A stretch of DNA of 64,000 nt, from contig JAKPAG010000086.1 of the NCBI GenBank assembly GCA_029779535.1, forward strand, positions 1 to 64,000, read 5' to 3'. This document shows, one piece after another, positions 53,354 through 60,747 of the stretch. The notes under the pieces were generated by a model. The model did no database searches, was not told the origin of the DNA, and saw only the letters and a program-made list of their open reading frames with translations. Within the stretch, counting starts at the first letter, position 1; each line of letters opens with the position of its first letter. Position numbers and translations under genes: made by a program. This stretch comes from Pseudomonadota bacterium (GTDB lineage: Bacteria > Pseudomonadota > Alphaproteobacteria > Sphingomonadales > Sphingomonadaceae).

Positions 53354-55252
53354 TTACCGCGATTTAACGTAAGTCCCCGGCGCATCTTCCAGCACCGTAT
53401 CGCCCTTGCCCCCGGGCCTGCGCTTACCCTTGACCGGCACTTCGGCCTGGTACTGCCGGCGCAGCCAGCCCAGCCAGTGCGGCCACCAACTGCCCGGCGT
53501 TTCGGACGCGCCCTGGACAAAGTCATCAAACGTTTCGGCCGGACCTTCGTTGGTCCAGTACTGGTATTTCTTGGCGCTGGGCGGGTTAACCACCCCGGCG
53601 ATGTGGCCCGATCCGGCCAGCAGGAAGGTCCACGGCCCGCGCAGGTGCCGGGTCAGGCGCCAGACGCTGGCGGCCGGCGCGATGTGATCCTCGCGCCCGG
53701 CCTGGACATAGGCCGGGGTTTCGATCCGCGTCAGGTCGATCGGGGTGCCATCGGCGCTGAGCGCATCGGGCACCACCAGCTTGTTGTCGCGGTAGAGATC
53801 CTTGAGATACGACATGTGCCACTTGGCCGGCAGGTTGGTGACGTCGCCGTTCCAGTGCAGCAGGTCGAACGCGGGGTAATCCTCGCCCAGCAGGTAGTTC
53901 TTGACCACGTAGTTCCAGATCAGGTCGTTGCCGCGCAGCAGGTTGAAGGTTGCCGCCATGTAGCGCCCGTCAAGATAGCCGGTCTGCGCCGACAGCTTGG
54001 CCAGGGCATCAAGCTGCTGATCGTCGATGAACACCTTGAGTTCGCCCGACTTTTCGAAATCAACCTGGGCAGTGAAGAAGGTCGCGCTCTTGACCTTGTC
54101 CGCCTCGCCCCGCCGGGCCAGCACCGCCAGGGTGGCGGCCAGCGTGGTCCCCGCCACGCAATAGCCGATGGTATGGACGCTCTTCACGCCCAGCCGCTCG
54201 CGCACGGTGTCGATCGCATCGATCTGGGCGCGGATGTAATCGTCCCAGACCACGTCCTTCATGCTTTCGTCAGCCGATTTCCACGACACGACGAACACGG
54301 TGATGCCCTGTTCCACCGCCCAGCGGATGAAGCTTTTTTCCGGGCTGAGGTCGAGGATGTAGAAGCGGTTGATCCACGGTGGGAAGATCACCAGCGGCAC
54401 TTCCAGCACGCTTTCGGTGGTCGGGCTGTATTGCACCAGCTGATACAGCGGCGTCTGCTTGACCACCTTGCCAGGGGTCGACGCGATGTTTTCGCCCAGG
54501 CGGAAGGCCGCGGGATCGACATGGGTCAGCTGCCCGCGGCGCATGTCAGCCAGCAGGTGCTCCATCCCCTTGACCAGGTTTTCGCCGCGCGTGGCCATGG
54601 TCTTTTCCACAACCAGCGGGTTGGTCATCGGGAAATGGGCGGGGCTCAGCGCCTCGACCAGGGTGCGGGCCGCGAACTTCAGCTGTTCGGTCCGCGCCGG
54701 ATCGCCGGTTTCGGCATTTTCCGCCATGGCCATGATCTGCTCGGCCAGCAGCAGGTAGGTCTGGTGAACCAGCGCATAGAAGGGCTGGTCGCGCCACTTG
54801 GAATCGGCGAAGCGGCGGTCCTTGCGCGGCAGCTCCACCCCGCCCGCGCCCTTTTCATGCGCGCGCGGGCCGATGCCATACTGGCCCAGCACCCCTTCCC
54901 ACAGCGCCATGCTTTCTTCCCACATGCGCTTCTGCGTTTCGGGCGAGGACAGCGGCAACGCTTTCAGCCAGCTCTGCATGATCCCGGTGAAATTGCCCGG
55001 ATCGGCCAGCAGCAGCGAGGGCAGCTTGCCCGCCGCCTGGCTCGCCTGTTCGCGCTGGAAATCCAGCCACAGCGCCTGCAGGCGCTGGGCCACGCTGGCC
55101 CACTGGGCCAGGTCGCCCACGGCCTCGTCCTCACCCGCGGCGGCGGTGGCCGGGGCAAGCTGGCCAAACATCTGCTGCGCCAGTTCCGCCTGTTGCTGGA
55201 ACAGGCCAGTGAACATTCCGGCAAGATCGGCTGGATTGGACTTGTCAGTCAT
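53354..55252 (-). CDS. phaC: Class I poly(R)-hydroxyalkanoic acid synthase
   Basis: A 632-aa PHA synthase polymerising (R)-3-hydroxyacyl-CoA into storage polyester. The lipase-like box GYCVAGT has the nucleophile Cys365; Asp522 in GREDHIAP and His550 in SGHIAG complete the triad. The N-terminal region of about 180 residues matches class I enzymes, and no PhaE or PhaR subunit gene is present nearby. ATG 55252. phaA and phaB are not in the window. Confidence 0.95.
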   Translation of the reverse strand: MTDKSNPADLAGMFTGLFQQQAELAQQMFGQLAPATAAAGEDEAVGDLAQWASVAQRLQALWLDFQREQASQAAGKLPSLLLADPGNFTGIMQSWLKALPLSSPETQKRMWEESMALWEGVLGQYGIGPRAHEKGAGGVELPRKDRRFADSKWRDQPFYALVHQTYLLLAEQIMAMAENAETGDPARTEQLKFAARTLVEALSPAHFPMTNPLVVEKTMATRGENLVKGMEHLLADMRRGQLTHVDPAAFRLGENIASTPGKVVKQTPLYQLVQYSPTTESVLEVPLVIFPPWINRFYILDLSPEKSFIRWAVEQGITVFVVSWKSADESMKDVVWDDYIRAQIDAIDTVRERLGVKSVHTIGYCVAGTTLAATLAVLARRGEADKVKSATFFTAQVDFEKSGELKVFIDDQQLDALAKLSAQTGYLDGRYMAATFNLLRGNDLIWNYVVKNYLLGEDYPAFDLLHWNGDVTNLPAKWHMSYLKDLYRDNKLVVPDALSADGTPIDLTRIETPAYVQAGREDHIAPAASVWRLTRHLRGPWTFLLAGSGHIAGVVNPPSAKKYQYWTNEGPAETFDDFVQGASETPGSWWPHWLGWLRRQYQAEVPVKGKRRPGGKGDTVLEDAPGTYVKSR

Positions 55253-55336
55253 GCAGGACTCCGTTCCGGCAAGCGACTAGCGCCGGCATATTGCAGATTC
55301 GGGTCCTCTCATCCCCTAACCCGGTGTCTAACGCGA

Positions 55337-55813
55337 TCAGCGGGCCTTGCAAACCGCCTTGCCCTTGGGCGCATAGATTGTGTGGAAGCTGGGCATGTTG
55401 TCGGACCGTTCTCCGAAATCGTAGCCCTTGCCCAGGTAGAGCTCGAGCTGCTTGCCGCCCTGGTCCTGTTCGTAGTCGAAGTAGTAGATTACCACGTTCT
55501 TCTGGTCCCTGCCCCATTTGCCGTGGCCGCGCAGGGCATCGTCGGCATTGGCGCGCTTGGCCAGGAAGCGGAACAGCACCGGGCCGCACTGGCCATTGGC
55601 ACCAACGCTGACCCCGCAGAAATCGTTGCCGCAGGGCGCAATGTCGACCGTGCGATAATCGCGCCCACGGGCGGAAAAGGACCGGTCGCTGTCGCTGGAC
55701 ACCCAGCGTCCGTAATAGGGGCTGGTCGCGGCCGGGCCGGCCTGGGCGGCACTGCCGATGATGGCGGCGGCGGCAATCGACATCACGGCCAGGCGGTGGG
55801 ATAAGGACTTCAT
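55337..55813 (-). CDS. Secreted DUF2147-like protein
   Basis: A 158-aa protein with a signal peptide (cleavage after AQA, about residue 25). The mature domain pattern YYGRWVSSD..., VDIAPCGNDFCGVSV, and KNVVIYYFDYEQDQGGKQLELYLGKGYDFG, seen at residues about 34-135, resembles DUF2147 lipocalin-like proteins. Two Cys pairs are present. ATG 55813 has GGAGGAA upstream. Its start codon overlaps that of the divergent DUF2306 gene. Function unknown. Confidence 0.78.
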   Translation of the reverse strand: MKSLSHRLAVMSIAAAAIIGSAAQAGPAATSPYYGRWVSSDSDRSFSARGRDYRTVDIAPCGNDFCGVSVGANGQCGPVLFRFLAKRANADDALRGHGKWGRDQKNVVIYYFDYEQDQGGKQLELYLGKGYDFGERSDNMPSFHTIYAPKGKAVCKAR

Positions 55814-55826
55814 GTCTTCCTCCAGT
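55803..55826. other. Overlapping divergent start codons sharing CATG
   Basis: CATG at 55811-55814 provides ATG for the minus-strand DUF2147-like gene (55813-55811) and ATG for the plus-strand DUF2306 gene (55812-55814). Each has a good ribosome-binding site: TAAGGA upstream on plus, GGAGGAA upstream on minus. Each leader must therefore lie inside the other gene's coding region. Confidence 0.75.
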
Positions 55827-56465
55827 TCAGGGCCGACACCGGGTAGCGCGATTCCTGCGCGGCTGTTGCGCGGCGCGATCCTAGCAGCATTGGCGGCCTT
55901 TGTAATAGCCACTGCATACAAGGCGTTGCGCGCGCCGCTGGTGATCGACGAGTTTCCCGAGGAACTGCTGATCAAGGCCGAATTGCTGCCGGTGATCTTC
56001 CCGGTCCACATGGTGACAGGCGGGCTCGCCCTGCTGCTGGTTCCCGCCGCGCTGCTGCTGAGCGGGCAGCCGCGCTGGCACCGCCCGGTGGCGCGGCTGG
56101 CGGCGCTGGACGTGCTGCTCGCGGGGCTGACCGCCTTTCCGGTGGCGCTGATCGAACCGGTGACCCTGGGATCGGCGCTGGGCTTTACCGCGCAGGGCGC
56201 GGTCTGGCTGGTGCTGCTGGCGCTGGGCATCTGGCACATCCGCCATGGCCGGCGCGAGGCGCACCGCGCCTGTATGCTGCTGATGACCGCGGCAACCAGC
56301 GGCGCGATCTTTTTCCGGGTCTACCTGGCGCTGTTCGCGATCTATGGCTCGTACCGGAACTATCCGCAGTTCTACGCAGTGGATGCCTGGCTGGCCTGGG
56401 GCCTGCCGACGCTGCTGACCGCGCTGTTCCTGCAACGCACTGGTGGCTTTCCGCGCAAAGCCTGA
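55812..56465 (+). CDS. DUF2306 family membrane protein
   Basis: A 217-aa protein with six hydrophobic segments. The DUF2306 pattern is present: HMVTGGLALLLVPAALLL, HRPVARLAALDVLLAGL, TAQGAVWLVLLALGIWHIRHGRREAHRACML with conserved His, then FRVYLALFAIYG and AVDAWLAWGLPTLL. Conserved histidines suggest haem or proton-related chemistry in the family, but no function is established. ATG 55812 gives the best ribosome-binding site. Confidence 0.88.
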   Translation: MSSSSSGPTPGSAIPARLLRGAILAALAAFVIATAYKALRAPLVIDEFPEELLIKAELLPVIFPVHMVTGGLALLLVPAALLLSGQPRWHRPVARLAALDVLLAGLTAFPVALIEPVTLGSALGFTAQGAVWLVLLALGIWHIRHGRREAHRACMLLMTAATSGAIFFRVYLALFAIYGSYRNYPQFYAVDAWLAWGLPTLLTALFLQRTGGFPRKA

Positions 56466-56512
56466 TAAGGACCAGCCAGCGCCGCATGTGGCGCGCAATC
56501 TGGAAAGGTCCA

Positions 56513-57712
56513 ATGTCCGAGGAATTCTACCGCATCAAGCGACTGCCGCCCTATGTCATCGCCGAAGTCAACGGCATGCGGGCAGCAGCACGTGCGGCAG
56601 GCAAGGACATCATCGACCTGGGCATGGGCAACCCCGACCTGCCCCCGCCAAGCCACGTGATCGACAAGCTGTGCGAAGTGGCGCAAAAGCCTGATGCCCA
56701 TGGCTATTCCGCCTCGTCGGGCATCCCCGGCATCCGCAAGGCCCAGGCCAACTACTACGGCCGCCGCTTCGGAGTCGATCTCGATCCCGAGACCGAAGTG
56801 GTGATGACCATGGGCTCGAAGGAAGGGCTGGCCAGCCTGGCGACCGCGATCACCGCGCCGGGCGATGTGGTGCTGGCGCCCAACCCCAGCTACCCGATCC
56901 ACACCTTTGGCTTCATCATTGCGGGCGCAACGATCCGTTCGGTGCCGACCACGCCCGACGAAGCCTACTTCGCCGCGCTGGACCGGGCCATGGCCTTCAC
57001 CGTGCCGCGCCCGTCGATCCTGATCGTCAACTATCCTTCGAACCCGACCGCCGAAACGGTCGACCTGGCGTTCTACGAACGGCTGGTCGCGTGGGCGAAG
57101 GAAAACAAGGTCTGGGTGCTGTCCGACCTCGCCTATTCCGAGCTCTATTTCGACGGCAACCCGACCCCTTCGATCCTGCAGGTGCCCGGGGCCAAGGATG
57201 TCGCGGTGGAATTCACCTCGATGTCCAAGACCTTCTCGATGGCCGGCTGGCGAGTCGGCTTCGCGGTCGGCAACCAGCGGCTGATCGCCGCGCTGAAGCG
57301 GGTCAAGAGCTACCTCGATTACGGCGCCTTCACCCCGATCCAGGCAGCGGCCTGCGCCGCACTCAACGGTCCGCAGGACATCGTTGAGGCCAATCGCACG
57401 CTCTACCAGAAGCGCCGCGACGTGCTGGTGGAAAGCTTCGGCCGCGCCGGGTGGGACATTCCCAGCCCCAAGGCCTCGATGTTCGCCTGGGCACCGCTGC
57501 CCCCGGCGCTCAAGGAAATGGGCAGCCTGGAATTTTCCAAGCAGCTGCTGACCCACGCGGAAGTCGCGGTCGCCCCGGGCGTCGGCTATGGCGAGGAAGG
57601 CGAAGGCTATGTCCGCATCGCCATGGTCGAAAACGAGCAGCGCCTACGCCAGGCCGCCCGCAACGTGAAGCGTTATCTCGCCAGCATGGGAGTCAACAGC
57701 TCGGCCGCCTAG
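56513..57712 (+). CDS. alaC: PLP-dependent aminotransferase AlaC-like
   Basis: A 399-aa fold-type I aminotransferase. The N-terminal RIKRLPPYVIAEVN and DLGMGNPDLPPP mark the AlaC/LL-DAP aminotransferase-like subgroup. The PLP Lys is in SMSKTFSMAGWRVGF, and NYPSNPTAE binds the cofactor ring. It probably interconverts alanine and pyruvate with glutamate. ATG 56513 follows AAAGG; an in-frame upstream start would add nine residues unlike the family. Confidence 0.93.
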   Translation: MSEEFYRIKRLPPYVIAEVNGMRAAARAAGKDIIDLGMGNPDLPPPSHVIDKLCEVAQKPDAHGYSASSGIPGIRKAQANYYGRRFGVDLDPETEVVMTMGSKEGLASLATAITAPGDVVLAPNPSYPIHTFGFIIAGATIRSVPTTPDEAYFAALDRAMAFTVPRPSILIVNYPSNPTAETVDLAFYERLVAWAKENKVWVLSDLAYSELYFDGNPTPSILQVPGAKDVAVEFTSMSKTFSMAGWRVGFAVGNQRLIAALKRVKSYLDYGAFTPIQAAACAALNGPQDIVEANRTLYQKRRDVLVESFGRAGWDIPSPKASMFAWAPLPPALKEMGSLEFSKQLLTHAEVAVAPGVGYGEEGEGYVRIAMVENEQRLRQAARNVKRYLASMGVNSSAA

Positions 57713-57830
57713 GCTGGGCGGTGACCGGGATCACAGCGCCAACCGCCTCACCGTGGCAGCAACTCTGCTTGCACCGTTCGGGAAACTGTGCAGCCTGTTG
57801 ATCCAACTGTGAAAAGTGCAAGGGGGCACG

Positions 57831-58586
57831 TTGCGGCGGTTTGAATGGTTGGCGGCGGGGCCAATCCCCGGTGCCTGGGACCTGCGCCGGCTGGGCTGGC
57901 GGCTGACCGAGCGGGCCCACGGCGCGGGCGACGATGAACTGCACCCCTTGCTGGCCATGCCCCACGGCCTGGCCTTTGCCGAATGGCTGACGCTGACCGC
58001 GACCGCCCCGCGCCGCCGCGCGCGCATCCTGATGCTGGGCGTTGGCTGCAGCGAGGAGCGCGCGCGGCTGCTGCGGCTGGGCTTTGGCGATGCCCTGCCC
58101 CCCGGCGCCCAGCTTGAGGAGGTCGAGGCGCGCGCGCTGCAACGGATCGAACGCGCCGGGGCGCTGCCGCGCTATCGCCAGCTCGGAGCGCTGCGGCTCG
58201 ACCTGCTGGCGCGCGACGGGATGCTGGCTGGCCGGGGGCTGGCGCTGCACCCGCGCGAATTCGCGCTGCTGTGGCGGCTGAGCGACGAGCCGGGCACCCC
58301 GGTCAGCGCCGAAGTGCTGCTGCGCGACGTATGGCGCCTGTCCTTCCGGCCCGAAACCAACAGCCTCGCCGTGCACATCAGCCGCCTGCGCGCCAAGCTG
58401 CGCGTTGCGGGGCTGGACGGGCTGATCGAAACCCTGCCCGATGGCGCCTACCGCCTGGCCCAGCCCCGCGCGCTGCCGCTGCCCCCGGCCGGCGGCAAAT
58501 TGGCGCTGGACGGCTACCTGCGTTTGGGCGAGGAAAGCAGCGAAGCAAAGCATCAGCAGGGAGCAGGAACCGATCATGCGGTATGA
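57831..58586 (+). CDS. Winged-helix regulator with degenerate receiver-like N-terminus
   Basis: A 251-aa protein. Residues about 65-105 (ARILMLGVGCSEERARLLRLGFGDAL, then EVEARALQRIER) match the second half of a response-regulator receiver, but the phospho-acceptor Asp region is missing. The OmpR-type winged helix follows at about 135-215, with LHPREFALLWRL and NSLAVHISRLRAKL. A phosphorylation-independent regulator is inferred. The start TTG 57831 has AAGGGGG upstream; GTG 57816 is the alternative. It overlaps the crotonase gene by 11 bp. Confidence 0.82.
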   Translation: MRRFEWLAAGPIPGAWDLRRLGWRLTERAHGAGDDELHPLLAMPHGLAFAEWLTLTATAPRRRARILMLGVGCSEERARLLRLGFGDALPPGAQLEEVEARALQRIERAGALPRYRQLGALRLDLLARDGMLAGRGLALHPREFALLWRLSDEPGTPVSAEVLLRDVWRLSFRPETNSLAVHISRLRAKLRVAGLDGLIETLPDGAYRLAQPRALPLPPAGGKLALDGYLRLGEESSEAKHQQGAGTDHAV

Positions 58587-59388
58587 GATGAAGCCGGCCG
58601 GCCGCGTCGAAATCACGATGGAGGACAACGGCGTTGCCCAGGTGCGGTTGATCCGCGCCGACAAGATGAACGCGCTCGATCCCGACATGTTTGCCGCCCT
58701 GCTCGACGCGGGCCGCGCGCTGCACGAGATGCGCGGGCTGCGCTGCGTGGTGCTGGCCGGCGAAGGGCGCAGCTTCTGCGCCGGGCTCGACATGGGCAGC
58801 ATGGCCAACACCGCCCGGCATGACCGCGTACCGCTGACCGACCGGACCCACGGCAATTCCAACCATGCCCAGCAGGTCGCGATGCAGTGGCGCAAGCTGC
58901 CGGTCCCGGTCATCGCGGCGGTCCACGGCGTCTGCTTTGGCGGCGGGCTGCAAGTGGCCAGCGGCGCGGACATCCGCGTGGTCGATCCCGCGGCGCGCAT
59001 GGCGGTGATGGAAATGAAGTGGGGGCTGGTGCCCGACATGGCCGGCTATGCCCTGTGGCGCGGCACGGTGCGCGACGATACCCTGCGCGAACTGACCTAT
59101 ACCAACCGCGAATTCAACGGCCAGCAGGCCCTGGAATACGGCTTCGCGACCATCGTCGATGCCAATCCGGTCGCCCGCGCAACCGCGATCGCGGCCGAAA
59201 TCGCCAACCGCAACCCCCAGGCCCAGCGCGCCGCCAAGCGCCTGTTCAATGCCTATCTCCACGCCTCGATCGATGAAATCCTGATGGCCGAAAGCGTCGA
59301 GCAGCAGGCCCTGATCGGCTCGAAGAACCAGGTCGAGGCGGTGATGAGCCAGATGGAAAAGCGCCCCGCGACTTTCGTCGACCCCTGA
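58576..59388 (+). CDS. Crotonase/enoyl-CoA hydratase family protein
   Basis: A 270-aa crotonase-fold enzyme. The first oxyanion strand is SFCAGLDMGSM and the second is VHGVCFGGGLQVASGADIRV. The usual catalytic Glu pair near the second helix is not clearly both present (VVDPAARMAVMEMKWGLVPDMAG has candidates), so the exact reaction (hydratase, isomerase or other) is uncertain. ATG 58576 has AGGAA upstream. Translation is likely coupled to the upstream regulator. Confidence 0.9.
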   Translation: MRYEMKPAGRVEITMEDNGVAQVRLIRADKMNALDPDMFAALLDAGRALHEMRGLRCVVLAGEGRSFCAGLDMGSMANTARHDRVPLTDRTHGNSNHAQQVAMQWRKLPVPVIAAVHGVCFGGGLQVASGADIRVVDPAARMAVMEMKWGLVPDMAGYALWRGTVRDDTLRELTYTNREFNGQQALEYGFATIVDANPVARATAIAAEIANRNPQAQRAAKRLFNAYLHASIDEILMAESVEQQALIGSKNQVEAVMSQMEKRPATFVDP

Positions 59389-59399
59389 GGCGCGGGGGT

Positions 59400-60518
59400 T
59401 CAGAACACCTGCGCGAACGCCGCGTCCAGCCGCTTGAGGCTGGCCGGCACGTCGAGCAGCTTGTCGAGCCCGAACAGCCCGATGCGGAAGCTTTTGTAGT
59501 CCGGCCCTTCGTCCACCATCAGCGGCACCCCGGCGGCCACTTGCAGGCCCAGCGCGGCAAACTTCTTGCCGTTCTGGATCTCGGGATCGTCGGTAAAGCT
59601 CACCACCACGCCCGGCGCGGTGAAGCCTTCGGCCGCGACCGAGCGCACCCCGCGCGCCGCCAGCATGGCGCGCACCGCATTGCCCTGTTCCCACTGCGCG
59701 GCGCGCAGCGTTTCGAACCCGGCGGCGCGGGTGTCCTGCATCGCGCGGTGGAAGGCGCGCAGGGCGTCGGTCGGCATGGTCGCGTGATAGGCGTGGCCGC
59801 CGTTCAGGTAGGCTTCCATGATCGCCAGCCACTTGCCAAGATCGACCGCAAAGCTGGTCGATTGCGCGGCGCGCACGCGCTCCAGCGCCGCATCGTTCAG
59901 CATGACGAGGCCGGCGCAGGGCTGCGACGACCAGCCCTTTTGCGGGGCGGAGAGCAGCACGTCGACGCCGGTGGCGGCCATGTCCACCCAGACGCAGCCC
60001 GAGGCGATGCAATCGAGCACGAACAGCCCGCCGTGTTCATGCACCGCATCGGCAATCGCGCGCAGGTAAGCGTCGGGCAGGATCATGCCCGATGCCGTTT
60101 CGACATGCGGGGCAAAGACCACATCGGGCCGTTCCGCGCGGATCCGTTCGACCGCCTGGTCCAGCGGGAACGGCGCGAAGGATCCGTCGGCCTGCCGCTG
60201 CGCCTTCAGCACGATTTCCTCGGCCGGGATGCGGCCCATCTCGAAGATCTGGCTCCAGCGGTAGGAGAAGAACCCGTTGCGGATCACCAGCGCCTTCCTG
60301 CCGGTGGCAAGCTGCCGCGCGACGGCCTCCATCCCGTAGGTGCCGCCGCCCGGCACCACCACTGCGCGCGCCGCGCCATAGACTTCGCACAGGCCCGCGT
60401 GAATTTCGCGCATTACCTGCTGGAAGGCCAGGCTCATGTGGTTGAGCGAACGGTCGGTGAAGACCACCGAATATTCGAGCAGGCCGGTGGGATCGATCTC
60501 GGGACGCAGGCCGGGCAT
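59400..60518 (-). CDS. Class V PLP-dependent aminotransferase
   Basis: A 372-aa aminotransferase of the alanine-glyoxylate/serine-pyruvate type. PGGGTYGMEAVARQLATG is the cofactor-phosphate region, and the PLP Lys is in LLSAPQKGWSSQPCAG. LDCIASGCVWVDMAATGVD carries the Asp for the pyridine nitrogen. ATG 60518 has AAGGAT upstream. It follows fdsD on the same strand with a 20-bp gap, so it may belong to the formate operon; serine/glyoxylate metabolism would fit one-carbon chemistry, which is inference. Confidence 0.9.
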   Translation of the reverse strand: MPGLRPEIDPTGLLEYSVVFTDRSLNHMSLAFQQVMREIHAGLCEVYGAARAVVVPGGGTYGMEAVARQLATGRKALVIRNGFFSYRWSQIFEMGRIPAEEIVLKAQRQADGSFAPFPLDQAVERIRAERPDVVFAPHVETASGMILPDAYLRAIADAVHEHGGLFVLDCIASGCVWVDMAATGVDVLLSAPQKGWSSQPCAGLVMLNDAALERVRAAQSTSFAVDLGKWLAIMEAYLNGGHAYHATMPTDALRAFHRAMQDTRAAGFETLRAAQWEQGNAVRAMLAARGVRSVAAEGFTAPGVVVSFTDDPEIQNGKKFAALGLQVAAGVPLMVDEGPDYKSFRIGLFGLDKLLDVPASLKRLDAAFAQVF

Positions 60519-60538
60519 GGGGTGATCCTTGTCTAAAG

Positions 60539-60742
60539 TCAGCCGCGCGATAGCCGCTCCACCGCGGCGCGGGCAATGGGCGATAGCGCCGCGTGGTCAT
60601 CGGCCAGGATCGCGGCTTTCATGCGCGGGTCCCAGTAGTCGCGGATGTGCTGAAACGTCCCCTCGATCGCTTGCGCCTCGCCCTGCGGGGCAAGGTTGCG
60701 GGCGATCTGGTCGGCCATATAGCGCAGTCGGGTGACGTCCAT
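60539..60742 (-). CDS. fdsD: Formate dehydrogenase subunit delta
   Basis: A 67-aa small subunit of the NAD-dependent molybdenum formate dehydrogenase. The family pattern RYMADQIARNLAP...AIEGTFQHIRDYWDPRMKAAILA is seen at residues about 6-46. ATG 60742 starts MDVTRLRYMADQ, five bases after the fdsA stop. The position and length match fdsD in other alphaproteobacteria. Confidence 0.93.
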   Translation of the reverse strand: MDVTRLRYMADQIARNLAPQGEAQAIEGTFQHIRDYWDPRMKAAILADDHAALSPIARAAVERLSRG

Positions 60743-60747
60743 CCGCG

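Noticed and set aside
53282..55804. An 840-aa plus-strand frame opposite phaC
   Set aside because: Antisense shadow of PHA synthase running across the phasin promoter; no start context or domain.
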